Assembly: GCF_000715015.1 (NCBI RefSeq)
Contig: NZ_JMIW01000005.1
Location: 148,324-212,323 of the forward strand
Direction: 5' to 3'
Source: Erythrobacter longus
GTDB lineage: Bacteria; Pseudomonadota; Alphaproteobacteria; Sphingomonadales; Sphingomonadaceae
DNA length: 64,000 nt
The notes under the pieces are model-generated. The model was given only the letters and a program-made list of their open reading frames with translations, was not told the DNA's origin and did no database searches. How positions within the stretch are numbered: the first letter of the stretch is position 1; every line of letters starts with the position of its first letter. The position numbers were made by a program, and so were the translations under genes. Shown one piece after another: positions 35,072 through 44,443 of the stretch.

Positions 35072-38037
35072 GCCGCATCCAGCTCGCTTACTGCATCATC
35101 GCAGCGCCCGCACAGATCGCCATCTTCCGAAACATCGGGAAGAAGGCGCCAGCAACGGCCGCATTTGTGGTCGGTGGATTTGGTCACGGTCACATCGTCC
35201 GTCTGCCCGCGCGTGACTGTCCCGGTGATGAACAATTCGGCCAGCTGTTCGTCGGTGACGCCTTCGGGCACAGCCGATGCAGGGACGGTGACGGTCGCCT
35301 CATTGCTGGAGCGGATCACTTTTTCGCGGCGCAGCGGCTCAATCGCTTCGTTTACACGCTCGCGAAGCGCGCGCAATTGGTCCCATTTGGCGCGGTTGGC
35401 TGGCACTTGGGGCACGCTTGGCCATTCGAGGAGGTGAACGCTGCCTTCCTGTTCGCCGTCTTGAGGGTAGCGGGTTTGCCACACTTCCTCAGCCGTAAAG
35501 ACCAGAACCGGCGCAGCATAGCGCACCAGCGCGTGGAACAAGAGGTCCAGCACCGTGCGATAGGCGTTGCGAGTGGCCGAGCTTGGCCCGTCGCAATAAA
35601 GCGTGTCCTTGCGAATATCGAAGAAGAAGGCGGAGAGATCTTCGTTGCAGAAGTCCACCAACAGGCGTGTGTAGGTGTTGAAGTCGTATTCGGTCGCAGC
35701 CTTTTTGAGCTTGCCGTCCAGCTCCGAAAGAAGCGAGAGGACATAGAGTTCAAGCTCAGGAATCTCGCCTGCATCGGACATATCGCCGACAAAGCCGTTA
35801 AGCGCGCCCAGCAGATAGCGGAAGGTGTTGCGAAGACGCCGGTATTGATCGCCGACGCCTTTGAGGATTTCTTCGCCGATGCGGTGATCTTCGGTGAAAT
35901 CGACGGAGAGCGCCCACAGGCGGATGATGTCCGCGCCCGTCTGCTCCATCACCTGCAAAGGCGAGACTGTGTTGCCGAGCGACTTCGACATCTTCTTGCC
36001 CTTGGCATCCATGGTGAAGCCGTGGGTGAGAACCTGATCGTAAGGCGCGCGGCCCCGCGTGGCGCAGCTTTGCAGAAGCGAGGATTGGAACCAGCCGCGG
36101 TGTTGGTCTGACCCTTCGAGATAGAGGTTGGCAGGCCATTGCAGGTCCGGCCAGCGCCCGCTTTCGAGCACGAATGCGTGGGTACAGCCCGAATCGAACC
36201 AGACATCGAGGATGTCGGTGACCATCTCGAACTCGTCCGGATTGTGGCTGTTACCAAGGAATTCAGCCTTGCGGCTTTCATCCCAGGCATCGACGCCTTC
36301 TTCGGCCACGCTCGCGACAATGCGTGCGTTGACTTCGGGGTCTTGCAGATAGGTACCGTCGGGGCGGACAAAGAGCGTAATCGGAACGCCCCATGCGCGT
36401 TGGCGTGAGAGCACCCAATCGGGGCGTCCTTCGACCATAGAGCCGAGGCGGTTTTCGCCTTTGGGCGGGATGAATTCCACCCGGTCAATCTCGGACATGG
36501 CTCGGGTTCGCAAAGTATCCCGTTCGCCCTGAGCCTGTCGAAGGGTCCCATCATCGTTCGCTGCCGCCTCGATATCCTCAAGGCTCATTTCATGCAGTGC
36601 GGAAGCCTTGGCACCAGGAACAGGCTCCAGTTCCTTGTCCATCGGCACAAACCATTGCGGCGTGCAGCGGTAGATGACCTTGGCTTTGGAGCGCCATGAG
36701 TGCGGGTAGGAGTGCTGGTAATCCGCACTCGCGCTGAGCAGCGCACCGACTTCGCGTAGGTCTGAACAGATCGGGCCTTCGGGCGCGTTGAAGGGCTTGT
36801 TGATGACCGAGCGGCGGCGTTCTTTGCCGTCCTCGTCCTTGTCATCTGCGCCCAGCCACAACCAATCGTCGCGGTAACGGCCATCGTCCATCACCGCGAA
36901 AGCGGGGTTGAGGCCGTTCGCTTTGCAAAGGTCAAAGTCGTCCTCGCCGTGGTCAGGCGACATATGGACGAGGCCGGTGCCTGAATCGGTCGTGACAAAA
37001 TCACCTTCGAGGAAGGGACGCGGGGTGGCGTAGAACCCGCCGAGATGGTGCATCGGGTGGTGGGCTTTGGTTCCGGCTAAGTCGGAGCCTTTTATAAGTT
37101 TGTCGGCCTGCCAAACAAGAAGACCATTGCCATCATCAGGCATTCCCGGTTCGTCGACCAACCTCAAGTTTGTGCGAGTCAGAAACTCACCCACTAGATC
37201 GAACGCAACCAAATAACGCTTGCCATCGTTGGTTGTGAGAAGGTCATACTGGACCTCAGCCCCATAGGCCAAAGCCTGATTCACCGGGATCGTCCAAGGC
37301 GTCGTCGTCCAGATCACCGCATGAGCGCCTTCAAGCTCAGGCACGTTCGGACACTCGGTGATCTCAAACGCCACGTCGATCTGCGGGCTGTCGGTCAGGT
37401 CTTCATACTCAACCTCAGCCTCGGCCAGCGCGGTCTTCTCGACCGGCGACCACATGATCGGCTTTGACCCGCGATAGAGATTGCCGCTTTCCGCAAACTT
37501 GCAAAGCTCGGCAACAATCGTCGCCTCTGCCTGAAAATCCATGGTGAGGTAGGGATTGTCCCAATCGCCCAATATGCCAAGCCGCTTCAGCTGCTCGCGC
37601 TGGGTATCGACCCATTTTTGAGCATAGGCGCGGCATTCGGCGCGAAATTCCTTGGCCGGAACCTCGTCCTTGTTCTTCTTTTTCTTGCGATATTGCTCTT
37701 CGACCTTCCATTCGATCGGAAGGCCGTGGCAATCCCAGCCGGGCACATAGGGCGCGTCTTTGCCCATCAGGTTCTGCGTGCGGCAGACCATGTCCTTGAG
37801 GATATGGTTCAGCGCATGGCCGATATGCATATCGCCGTTTGCATAGGGAGGCCCATCATGAAGGATGAACTTCTCGCGTCCAGCGCGAGCCTCGCGGAGC
37901 TTGCGGTACAGATCAATCTCGCGCCAACGCGCCTCAATGCCCGGTTCCTTCTGCGGAAGGCCGGCTTTCATCGGGAAGGGCGTCTTCGGCAGGAAGACGG
38001 TGTCCTTATAGTCGCGCTTGGTGCTGTCGTCTGTCAT
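35068..38037 (-). CDS. ileS: Isoleucine-tRNA ligase with an in-frame repeat insertion
   Basis: 989 residues from MTDDSTKRDY at 38037. Class I signatures are H-I-G-H (residues 71-74) and K-M-S-K-S (about 683-687). The C-terminal zinc module reads CGRCWRLLP and LCGRCDD. The editing domain (CP1) lies between about 200 and 410. Residues 498-507 (TLRQAQGERD) are translated from a palindromic repeat and are flanked by a second TLR; see the repeat entry at 36517. It overlaps ribF by 4 bp (ATGA) and lspA by 4 bp. Confidence 0.96.
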   Translation of the reverse strand: MTDDSTKRDYKDTVFLPKTPFPMKAGLPQKEPGIEARWREIDLYRKLREARAGREKFILHDGPPYANGDMHIGHALNHILKDMVCRTQNLMGKDAPYVPGWDCHGLPIEWKVEEQYRKKKKNKDEVPAKEFRAECRAYAQKWVDTQREQLKRLGILGDWDNPYLTMDFQAEATIVAELCKFAESGNLYRGSKPIMWSPVEKTALAEAEVEYEDLTDSPQIDVAFEITECPNVPELEGAHAVIWTTTPWTIPVNQALAYGAEVQYDLLTTNDGKRYLVAFDLVGEFLTRTNLRLVDEPGMPDDGNGLLVWQADKLIKGSDLAGTKAHHPMHHLGGFYATPRPFLEGDFVTTDSGTGLVHMSPDHGEDDFDLCKANGLNPAFAVMDDGRYRDDWLWLGADDKDEDGKERRRSVINKPFNAPEGPICSDLREVGALLSASADYQHSYPHSWRSKAKVIYRCTPQWFVPMDKELEPVPGAKASALHEMSLEDIEAAANDDGTLRQAQGERDTLRTRAMSEIDRVEFIPPKGENRLGSMVEGRPDWVLSRQRAWGVPITLFVRPDGTYLQDPEVNARIVASVAEEGVDAWDESRKAEFLGNSHNPDEFEMVTDILDVWFDSGCTHAFVLESGRWPDLQWPANLYLEGSDQHRGWFQSSLLQSCATRGRAPYDQVLTHGFTMDAKGKKMSKSLGNTVSPLQVMEQTGADIIRLWALSVDFTEDHRIGEEILKGVGDQYRRLRNTFRYLLGALNGFVGDMSDAGEIPELELYVLSLLSELDGKLKKAATEYDFNTYTRLLVDFCNEDLSAFFFDIRKDTLYCDGPSSATRNAYRTVLDLLFHALVRYAAPVLVFTAEEVWQTRYPQDGEQEGSVHLLEWPSVPQVPANRAKWDQLRALRERVNEAIEPLRREKVIRSSNEATVTVPASAVPEGVTDEQLAELFITGTVTRGQTDDVTVTKSTDHKCGRCWRLLPDVSEDGDLCGRCDDAVSELDAA
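36517..36546 (-). repeat. 30-bp palindromic repeat element inserted in frame in ileS
   Basis: On the minus strand the core CCCTTCGACAGGCTCAGGG (with CCCT/AGGG arms) encodes part of TLRQAQGERD (residues 498-507). The inserted length is exactly ten codons, and the residues TLR occur on both sides (498-500 and 508-510), like a target duplication. I know this core from general familiarity as a common dispersed motif of Sphingomonadales, mostly between genes; copy number is not visible here. Confidence 0.7.
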
Positions 38038-38969
38038 TGTGGGAGCGCGCTTAATAGGCGGCGGGCCTCGGCGCAATCCTTCTCCATCTGTACCATCAAA
38101 TCATCGAGGCTATCGAACTTCGCTTCACCGCGCAGGAAGTGGTGGAAAGCGACCTCGATTTCCTGACCATACAGGTCACCGGAGAAGTCAAAAAAGTACG
38201 GCTCAAGCAGCTCTTTAGGCGGCTCAAACTGCGGGCGGATGCCGATATTGGCCGCGCCTTTGAGTGTCTCGCCGGTCGAAAGGATTGTGCCCGTGACCGC
38301 ATAGACCCCGTATTTGGGGCGCAAGTAAGTGTCGATCGCAAGGTTCGCGGTGGGATAGCCGAGCTTACGGCCGTTTTTGTCGCCATGTTCGACGATCCCC
38401 CGGATCGCAAAAGGCCGGGTGAGGAGTGAGGCTGCAAGCTGAGGATCGCCATTACGCAAGGCATCGCGGATGCGGCTGGAGGAGATGACCCCCTCTTCCT
38501 CCACGGCTTCAACCACGCGTGATTTGAGTCCGTGCCCCCCGCCAAAACCTTGAAGCAGCTCGACATTGCCGAGCGCTTTTTTGCCGAAGCTGAAATCGCC
38601 GCCTGTGACCACGCCGTGCGCGCCAAAGCGTTTGATCAGGATTTCGGTGATGAAGTCTTCTGCGCTTGTCCCGGAAAGCTCTGCGTCAAAGTGGAAGACC
38701 AGCATCGCTGTGGCCCCTGCCTCGAGGTAGAGTTCCTGACGCTGTTCCAGAGTGGTGAGCCGGAAGGGCGGCACGTCGGGCTTGAAAAAGCGGACAGGAT
38801 GCGGGTCGAACGTGGCGATGATCGAGGGGCGGCCCTCTTCGTGCGCCCAGCGAATCGCTTCGCCGGCGACCGCTTGGTGCCCTCTATGAAAGCCGTCAAA
38901 ATTGCCCAGCGCAATGATCGCACCGCGCAGCGCCTCGGTCACATCCTCGCGGTGATCAAGCCAGCGCAT
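38034..38969 (-). CDS. ribF: Bifunctional riboflavin kinase/FAD synthetase
   Basis: 311 residues. The adenylyltransferase half has GNFDGFHRGHQ (residues 22-32) and EGVISSSRIRDALRNGD; the kinase half has KLGYPTANLAID and GVYAV. It makes FMN and FAD from riboflavin. Start ATG shares one base with the folA stop, and its stop overlaps the ileS start. Confidence 0.96.
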   Translation of the reverse strand: MRWLDHREDVTEALRGAIIALGNFDGFHRGHQAVAGEAIRWAHEEGRPSIIATFDPHPVRFFKPDVPPFRLTTLEQRQELYLEAGATAMLVFHFDAELSGTSAEDFITEILIKRFGAHGVVTGGDFSFGKKALGNVELLQGFGGGHGLKSRVVEAVEEEGVISSSRIRDALRNGDPQLAASLLTRPFAIRGIVEHGDKNGRKLGYPTANLAIDTYLRPKYGVYAVTGTILSTGETLKGAANIGIRPQFEPPKELLEPYFFDFSGDLYGQEIEVAFHHFLRGEAKFDSLDDLMVQMEKDCAEARRLLSALPQ

Positions 38970-39478
38970 CAGGCCTCACCTTCAGCGCGGGAGTAGGTGA
39001 CGAAGGAGAAGGCTGGCTTTTCGCCCTCGGCCTCGTGGTCTTCGCGTGTCACCTCGACCCATTCAGGCCCCAATGGCTTCATAAAGACATCGCCCTCAAA
39101 ATCCGCGTGAATCTCGGTGACTTCGATGCGAGCGGCCAAGGGGCGAAATACATCATAAATTGCCGAGCCACCGACCACCGCGATTTCGCCTGTGTCATTG
39201 TCGCTGTGTGCTGCATCAAGCGCTTCGTCAACCGAGTGCACGACCTCTGCGCCCTCGCTTCCCCAATCGTCATGCCGTGTGAGCACAATGTGCCGGCGAC
39301 CGGGAAGAAGGCCGGGCAAGCTTTCAAAGGTCTTGCGCCCCATCACCATCGGCTTGCCCATGGTCATCGCTTTGAAGCGCTTGAAATCTTTGGGGATGTG
39401 CCAAGGCAGGCGGTTCTCAAACCCGATCGTGCCATTGGCCGCGCGAGCGTAAATCAGGAAAATTTCGTGAGATGACAT
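38969..39478 (-). CDS. folA: Dihydrofolate reductase
   Basis: 169 residues. Active-site motifs: NGTIGFENRLPWHIPKDF with the acidic residue in PKDFKRF, MVMGRKTFESLP, and VVGGSAIYD. It regenerates tetrahydrofolate. Six bases separate it from the purK stop. Confidence 0.95.
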   Translation of the reverse strand: MSSHEIFLIYARAANGTIGFENRLPWHIPKDFKRFKAMTMGKPMVMGRKTFESLPGLLPGRRHIVLTRHDDWGSEGAEVVHSVDEALDAAHSDNDTGEIAVVGGSAIYDVFRPLAARIEVTEIHADFEGDVFMKPLGPEWVEVTREDHEAEGEKPAFSFVTYSRAEGEA

Positions 39479-39484
39479 CAGGCT

Positions 39485-40555
39485 TCAAGCGACCTTGTTC
39501 GAGACCCGCGTTACATGGCCCATCTTGCGGCCCTCGCGCGCCTCTTTCTTGCCATAGAGGTGCAAGTGCGGCTCACCCTCTTCGGCAAGGATCTTGTGCG
39601 CGGTAAGGGCGTCTTTGCCCACGATATTGCGCATCTCAATAGCTGCAAATCGTGTCTCTGTCCCGCCCAGGGGAAGGCCGCAGACCGCTCGGATGTGGTT
39701 TTCAAACTGGCTGGTGGCAGCGCCTTCGATGGTCCAGTGGCCAGAATTGTGCACCCGCGGGGCCATTTCGTTGAAAACGGGCCCCTGATTGGTGGCAAAA
39801 AACTCCAGCGTCAAAACGCCAATATAGCCAAGCGCATCGGCGGTTTGTCGGGCAATATCGCGCGCTTTTTGGACCTGAGCTTCGATCAGATCGCCTGCAG
39901 GCAAGGCTGAACGCACCAGCATCCCGCCGTCGTGTTTGTTGTCAGTAGAATCCCAGAACCGCACTGTGCCGTTTTTTGCCCGAACGAGGATCACCGAAAA
40001 CTCGGTTTCAAAATCCACGAGCCCTTCGTAAATACAAGTTCTGCCCGGAAAGCGGATGCCTTCCGCTTCATGCGCCGAGGCTATGCGCCATTGCCCTTTG
40101 CCATCATAGCCATCGCGCGCCGTTTTAAGAATGCCGGGTGTGCCCACACGGTCGACGGCTCTTCTTAAGTCGTCCTCGCTATCGACGCGCATGTAGGGGG
40201 CACACGTCGCTCCCAATTCCTCGACAAATTGCTTTTCATTAAGGCGATCTTGCGCGACTTCGAGCGCGCGTTTGCCCGGCACGACGCGCTCCGCTGGCAG
40301 GGCGTCGAGCACTGACAATGGCACATTCTCAAATTCCCAGGTGATGCGATCGCACTTGGAGGCAAACGCGGCGAGCGCAGCCTTGTCGCCCCAACCATTT
40401 TCAAAGTGATCAACGCACACATCAGCCGCGACATTATCACCCGGAGGCGCAAAGCAAATCGCGCGGTATCCCAATTGCGATGCGGCTTGGGCAAGCATAC
40501 GCCCCAATTGGCCGCCGCCAAGAATGCCGATTGTCGATCCCGGTTTAAGAGCCAA
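39485..40555 (-). CDS. purK: 5-(carboxyamino)imidazole ribonucleotide synthase
   Basis: 356 residues, ATP-grasp enzyme. N-terminal IGILGGGQLGRMLAQAA, central KTARDGYDGKGQWRI, and NEMAPRVHNSGHWTIEGA. It makes N5-CAIR from AIR, bicarbonate and ATP in purine synthesis. The start codon is TTG (40555), preceded by a GGGTAGGGA ribosome site; no ATG is in the right place. It follows purE by 90 bp. Confidence 0.95.
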   Translation of the reverse strand: MALKPGSTIGILGGGQLGRMLAQAASQLGYRAICFAPPGDNVAADVCVDHFENGWGDKAALAAFASKCDRITWEFENVPLSVLDALPAERVVPGKRALEVAQDRLNEKQFVEELGATCAPYMRVDSEDDLRRAVDRVGTPGILKTARDGYDGKGQWRIASAHEAEGIRFPGRTCIYEGLVDFETEFSVILVRAKNGTVRFWDSTDNKHDGGMLVRSALPAGDLIEAQVQKARDIARQTADALGYIGVLTLEFFATNQGPVFNEMAPRVHNSGHWTIEGAATSQFENHIRAVCGLPLGGTETRFAAIEMRNIVGKDALTAHKILAEEGEPHLHLYGKKEAREGRKMGHVTRVSNKVA

Positions 40556-40645
40556 AATTCCCTACCCCAATTGCCTCGGCCCTTCTGGGCAAGAGCTTAT
40601 TCTTGTGCCGGTGTTCCTTATGGAATGGCCAGCGTTTCCACAAGA

Positions 40646-41125
40646 TCAGTCGACAGGCACTTCACCGACATCGCCTGTGCGAGCCGCGCGCCAATCTTGC
40701 AGGCGCTCTGACAGGTCCTCATCGTTCAGCGCAAGGATTGCAGCCGCCATAAGCGCTGCGTTCTTCGCGCCCGCATCGCCAATCGCCAGCGTCCCCACCG
40801 GAATGCCGGCCGGCATTTGCACGATGGAAAGAAGGCTATCCATGCCTGACAATGCCTTGGACTGAACTGGTACGCCCAGAACGGGCAGATGGGTCATCGC
40901 CGCAATCATGCCGGGCAAGTGGGCAGCGCCCCCGGCCCCTGCAATAATCACATCGAAGCCTTCGCCCTCTGCACCTTTCGCAAATGCGCTCATCCGGTCG
41001 GGGGTGCGGTGGGCAGAGACAATGCGCGCCTCATGCTCCACCTCGAGCTCGTCGAGGACTTCGCTCGCCAGCTTCATGGTTGGCCAGTCGGACTGACTGC
41101 CCATTACGATTGCGACTTTTCCCAT
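40646..41125 (-). CDS. purE: N5-carboxyaminoimidazole ribonucleotide mutase
   Basis: 159 residues, class I Pur[11 protein letters not shown] at the N-terminus holds the catalytic region, with SAHRTPDRM and [11 protein letters not shown] completing the site. It converts N5-CAIR to CAIR after PurK. Its ATG shares one base with the gpmA stop. Confidence 0.96.
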   Translation of the reverse strand: MGKVAIVMGSQSDWPTMKLASEVLDELEVEHEARIVSAHRTPDRMSAFAKGAEGEGFDVIIAGAGGAAHLPGMIAAMTHLPVLGVPVQSKALSGMDSLLSIVQMPAGIPVGTLAIGDAGAKNAALMAAAILALNDEDLSERLQDWRAARTGDVGEVPVD

Positions 41126-41811
41126 CAGGAATCCTTCAGATAGTACCGCTCGCCGGGCACCATATTGTCGTCAAAATCATAGATGATCGGCTGGCCAGTG
41201 GGAATTTCGAGGCCGGTGATGTCCTCATCCGAGATGTTCGACAGGTGCTTGACCAGCGCGCGAAGCGAATTGCCGTGGGCGGAGATGATGACCGTCTCTC
41301 CGCTCGCGAGAACGGGGAGAATGTCGCTTTCCCAATACGGCAGCACGCGCTCAATCGTGAGCTTCAGGCTTTCGGTATTCGGTACGTCGATCCCGTCATA
41401 GCGCGGATCTGCGCCCGGATCATATTGACTGCCCGGCTCCATCGGCGGGGGCGGCGTATCAAAGCTGCGGCGCCAGATGTGAACCTGCTCGTCCCCATGC
41501 TTCTCGCGCGTTTCCTGTTTGTTGAGGCCGGTGAGTCCGCCATAGTGGCGCTCATTCAAGCGCCAGTCTTTGGTCACTGGAAGCCACAAACGGCCTGCCT
41601 CTTCCAAAGCGAGGTTCAGCGTTTTGATCGCGCGGGTTTGCAATGAGGTAAAGCAGGCCGTTGGCAAAACGCCCTTTTCCTTCATCAGCCTGCCTGCCGC
41701 CTTGGCTTCGGCGACGCCTTTCTCTGTGAGATCAACATCCCACCAACCGGTGAACCGGTTTTCAAGGTTCCATTGGCTTTGGCCATGGCGAACGAGAATG
41801 AGTTTTGGCAT
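41125..41811 (-). CDS. gpmA: 2,3-bisphosphoglycerate-dependent phosphoglycerate mutase
   Basis: 228 residues. Catalytic R-H-G-Q-S (residues 8-12) with the phosphorylated His, E in [11 protein letters not shown], and H in [11 protein letters not shown]. It interconverts 3- and 2-phosphoglycerate. It heads the compact minus-strand run gpmA-purE-purK-folA-ribF-ileS-lspA. Confidence 0.95.
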   Translation of the reverse strand: MPKLILVRHGQSQWNLENRFTGWWDVDLTEKGVAEAKAAGRLMKEKGVLPTACFTSLQTRAIKTLNLALEEAGRLWLPVTKDWRLNERHYGGLTGLNKQETREKHGDEQVHIWRRSFDTPPPPMEPGSQYDPGADPRYDGIDVPNTESLKLTIERVLPYWESDILPVLASGETVIISAHGNSLRALVKHLSNISDEDITGLEIPTGQPIIYDFDDNMVPGERYYLKDS

Positions 41812-41855
41812 TTTTGCTCCGGGTGTCGTTGGCCCAAAAAACTGAAGCCCCGGCG

Positions 41856-42014
41856 TTAGCTATCCGCTTGGCGATTGGGAAGGTCTTCTACCTGCGAATC
41901 GCGTGTTTCCTCGCGGATTTCGCGTCCTTGTGCCTTTCTACGGCGCAGGTTTTCGCGCAATTTTGCCGCCAATCGCTCCTCACGGGACGATTTGTCAGAT
42001 TTGTCTTCACTCAT
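41856..42014 (-). CDS. Small basic protein of unknown function
   Basis: 52 residues from ATG 42014 ([19 protein letters not shown]). It is strongly charged, with the core [16 protein letters not shown]. Proteins of this form are familiar as conserved small hypotheticals of sphingomonads. It has no signal or membrane segment. It lies 44 bp upstream of gpmA on the same strand. The open frame continues to 42089 but without resemblance. Confidence 0.65.
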   Translation of the reverse strand: MSEDKSDKSSREERLAAKLRENLRRRKAQGREIREETRDSQVEDLPNRQADS

Positions 42015-42132
42015 CTCTAACGCTCTGCCCGTAGTGACGCTTTTGCTCAAGAGGGAAGCAGAGGCGTCGCAGAATCCCTGCAAAGCCATCTTGACATTCG
42101 CGCAGCCTACGACAATAGGCGCGCCTCGGTTG

Positions 42133-42207
42133 GCTGCTGTAGCTCAGTGGTAGAGCGCACCCTTGGTAAGGGTGAGGCCGAGAGTTCAATTCTCTCCAGC
42201 AGCACCA
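42133..42207 (+). tRNA. tRNA-Thr (anticodon GGT)
   Basis: A full cloverleaf: acceptor GCTGCTG/CAGCAGC, D stem GCTC/GAGC, anticodon stem CACCC/GGGTG with loop TTGGTAA (anticodon GGT, reading ACC and ACT), variable loop AGGCC, T stem GAGAG/CTCTC with TTCAATT, then A and an encoded CCA. Confidence 0.95.
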
Positions 42208-42383
42208 CTTCTTGAAATCTGCCATCCTTGTTTTCTCCGCTTGCAAGCCCATCGGGTCTGCGGCCACTTTGGTGGGTCGACGTCCCTAGGGGCATTCGCG
42301 CCGTACCTTCGAAATTGAGGCCTTTGCAGATTGGCTCCTTGCCGATACCAAGCGCTCAATCATTCAGACCAAGAGGTGCCGCT

Positions 42384-43553
42384 ATCAATTTCGAACTCCC
42401 TGAAGAGTACCAGATGCTCGAAGACCTTGTGCAAAGGTTCGTGCGTGATGAGTTGATGCCATTGGAAACGGGCGTGTTGGAGCGCGATGCCAAGGGGCAG
42501 GGCGGATACATCACGCCCGGCGAAAAAGCGCGTCTTGATACCGTTTCCAAAGACATGGGCCTTTGGGCTCTGGATGCCCCCGAAGATGTGGGCGGTATGG
42601 GCTTGCCGCATGTGGCTCTTGTGGGTGTCAATATCGCCATGGGCAGCACGGTTGCGAAATACAATCTGCCGCCTGATAGCCCGAACCTTAAGATGCTTGC
42701 TGGCTATTGCGATGAACGACAGCGCGCCGAATATCTGGTGCCCCATATCGAGCAAGGCACGTTGTCGGCGATCGGGATTTCGGAACCGGGCGCGGGCGCT
42801 GATCCATCGGGTATGAGCACAAAGGCTGTGCTCAAAGGCGACAAGTGGATCATCAATGGCCGCAAGATCTGGATCACCTCTGCCAAAGAGGCTGATTTCA
42901 CCATTCTTCTGGCGCGCACCGATCCAGAGGCCAAGGGGTCTTCCGGCATGTCGTGCTTCCTCGTCGATCGCGATGCGCCCGGATTCAATGTGGTGAAGCA
43001 AGTGCCCATGCTGGGCGGCGAATACACTTATGAAATCGCTCTGGAAGATTGCGAGGTCGAAGATTGGAAGCTGCTCGGATCGGAAGGCGATGGCTTTGCG
43101 CCGATGCAATTGCGCCTTGGCACACGCCGGATGCAGATGGCAGCATGGTGCATTGGCGCTGCTGAACGCGCGCTTTCCATAATGACCGAGCACGCGCCGC
43201 AGCGTGTGACTTTTGGGCAGCCTTTGTCATCACGCCAAGCGGTGCAATGGTGGGTGGCCGATGCGAAGATGAAAATCCACGCCGCGCGCCTAATGGCATA
43301 TGATTGCGCCTGGAAATTGGACGAGGGGCGCGATGTGCGCTCTGAAATTTCCATGATCAAAGTCTATTGCAGCGAAATGGCTCAGGAAGTCATCGACAAC
43401 GCCATGCAATGCCTTGGCGGGATGGGTGTGACCAAGGAAATGCCGCTCCATATTCTGGCGGGGCGTGTCCGCAATATGCGCATTTATGATGGACCATCGG
43501 AGGTCCACCGCATGGTGATTGCGCGCAACTCCATGGATGTGCCGCGGCGGTAA
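42384..43553 (+). CDS. Acyl-CoA dehydrogenase (ACAD10/11-like), probable ATC start
   Basis: 389 residues if it starts at ATC 42384, where homologues have Met before NFELPEE. AGAGG ends 7 bases before the ATC. The open frame runs back to 42228, but the extra 52 residues (SPLASPSGLRPLWW and on) begin only 20 bp after the tRNA and look like non-coding sequence. Domains: N-terminal helices, the FAD-binding middle part (SAIGISEPGAGADPS, KIWITSAKEAD) and the C-terminal helices with MQCLGGMGVTKEMPL. The YEGT glutamate of short/medium-chain enzymes is Asp here (IYDGPSEVHRM), as in the ACAD10/11 group. It probably feeds EtfAB. Confidence 0.92.
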   Translation: MNFELPEEYQMLEDLVQRFVRDELMPLETGVLERDAKGQGGYITPGEKARLDTVSKDMGLWALDAPEDVGGMGLPHVALVGVNIAMGSTVAKYNLPPDSPNLKMLAGYCDERQRAEYLVPHIEQGTLSAIGISEPGAGADPSGMSTKAVLKGDKWIINGRKIWITSAKEADFTILLARTDPEAKGSSGMSCFLVDRDAPGFNVVKQVPMLGGEYTYEIALEDCEVEDWKLLGSEGDGFAPMQLRLGTRRMQMAAWCIGAAERALSIMTEHAPQRVTFGQPLSSRQAVQWWVADAKMKIHAARLMAYDCAWKLDEGRDVRSEISMIKVYCSEMAQEVIDNAMQCLGGMGVTKEMPLHILAGRVRNMRIYDGPSEVHRMVIARNSMDVPRR

Positions 43554-43639
43554 ATCGGGCCACAGCGTGGCAAATGGGCAAGTTTATGCTTGCACGGGCG
43601 AGCTCCTATTCGCACAAGTCTTCGCATGGGTGACGTTGT

Positions 43640-44443
43640 ATGAGTGACAGGGATCAACAGGACCAATCGGGCGAGAATGACAAGGGGGATACAAAGCCCT
43701 CTTCAAGCTCTGGTCCATCGCGCCAATTGTTTGGGCATAGGACCGGTGCAAAGCCTTGGGAGCCGGGGCAGCGTTCGGGCGCGTCGGCGGCATCATCTGA
43801 TCGACCTGCACAGGCCGCCTCAGCGCCCTATCCGCGCGATGCCCAATATGCGCCCCGTCCACAAGCAGACTTGCAGGCAGCCGCCCCAGCTATGGGTGCG
43901 AACCGCCAAGCTTCAGCAGCAAGCCAAGAGCCCGCTCCCTCAATCTTCAGTGAAGTCGATGATGAGGCAGAGCTTACCAAGCTCCACCCCAATTATAAGC
44001 TGCTGATGCGCATAGGCGCTGTTATTTTGGGATTTGTGATCCTCGTCGTGGGGTTGGCTGTTGACGGCGCTTTGCAGGCTGAGGAAGTGCCCATGCCCAT
44101 CCCGTTTGGGGTGATCACAGGGCTTGCGACGCTGCTTGCGCTCTTCATAATCATTCGTATTCCCCTCGCCCGGTACAATGCGCGCGGCTATCAAATCAGC
44201 CGCGACCGCTTGCGCGTGGTACGCGGCATTATGTGGCGCTCTGACACGATTGTACCCTTCGGACGCATTCAGCACATCGATGTCGATCAAGGGCCGATAG
44301 AGCGGGCGCTTGGGCTTGCTACCTTGACGCTTCACACCGCGGGAAGCCACAATGCTTCGGTCAGCCTGCCGGGTCTGGGTCATGATCTTGCCGTTCAGAT
44401 GCGCGAGGAAATCCGCGCCCATATCAAGCGCGAGAGCATGTGA
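43640..44443 (+). CDS. PH-domain (bPH2/YdbS-like) membrane protein
   Basis: 267 residues. A long Ser/Gln/Ala-rich N-terminal tail (about 1-105) precedes two membrane segments (about 125-145 and 150-172) and a bacterial PH domain of the DUF304 type (GYQISRDRLRVVRGIMWR, IVPFGRIQHIDVDQGPIERALGLATL). Function unknown. Its stop overlaps the GTG start of the larger PH-domain gene, a fixed pair in many bacteria (YdbS/YdbT). Confidence 0.88.
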   Translation: MSDRDQQDQSGENDKGDTKPSSSSGPSRQLFGHRTGAKPWEPGQRSGASAASSDRPAQAASAPYPRDAQYAPRPQADLQAAAPAMGANRQASAASQEPAPSIFSEVDDEAELTKLHPNYKLLMRIGAVILGFVILVVGLAVDGALQAEEVPMPIPFGVITGLATLLALFIIIRIPLARYNARGYQISRDRLRVVRGIMWRSDTIVPFGRIQHIDVDQGPIERALGLATLTLHTAGSHNASVSLPGLGHDLAVQMREEIRAHIKRESM

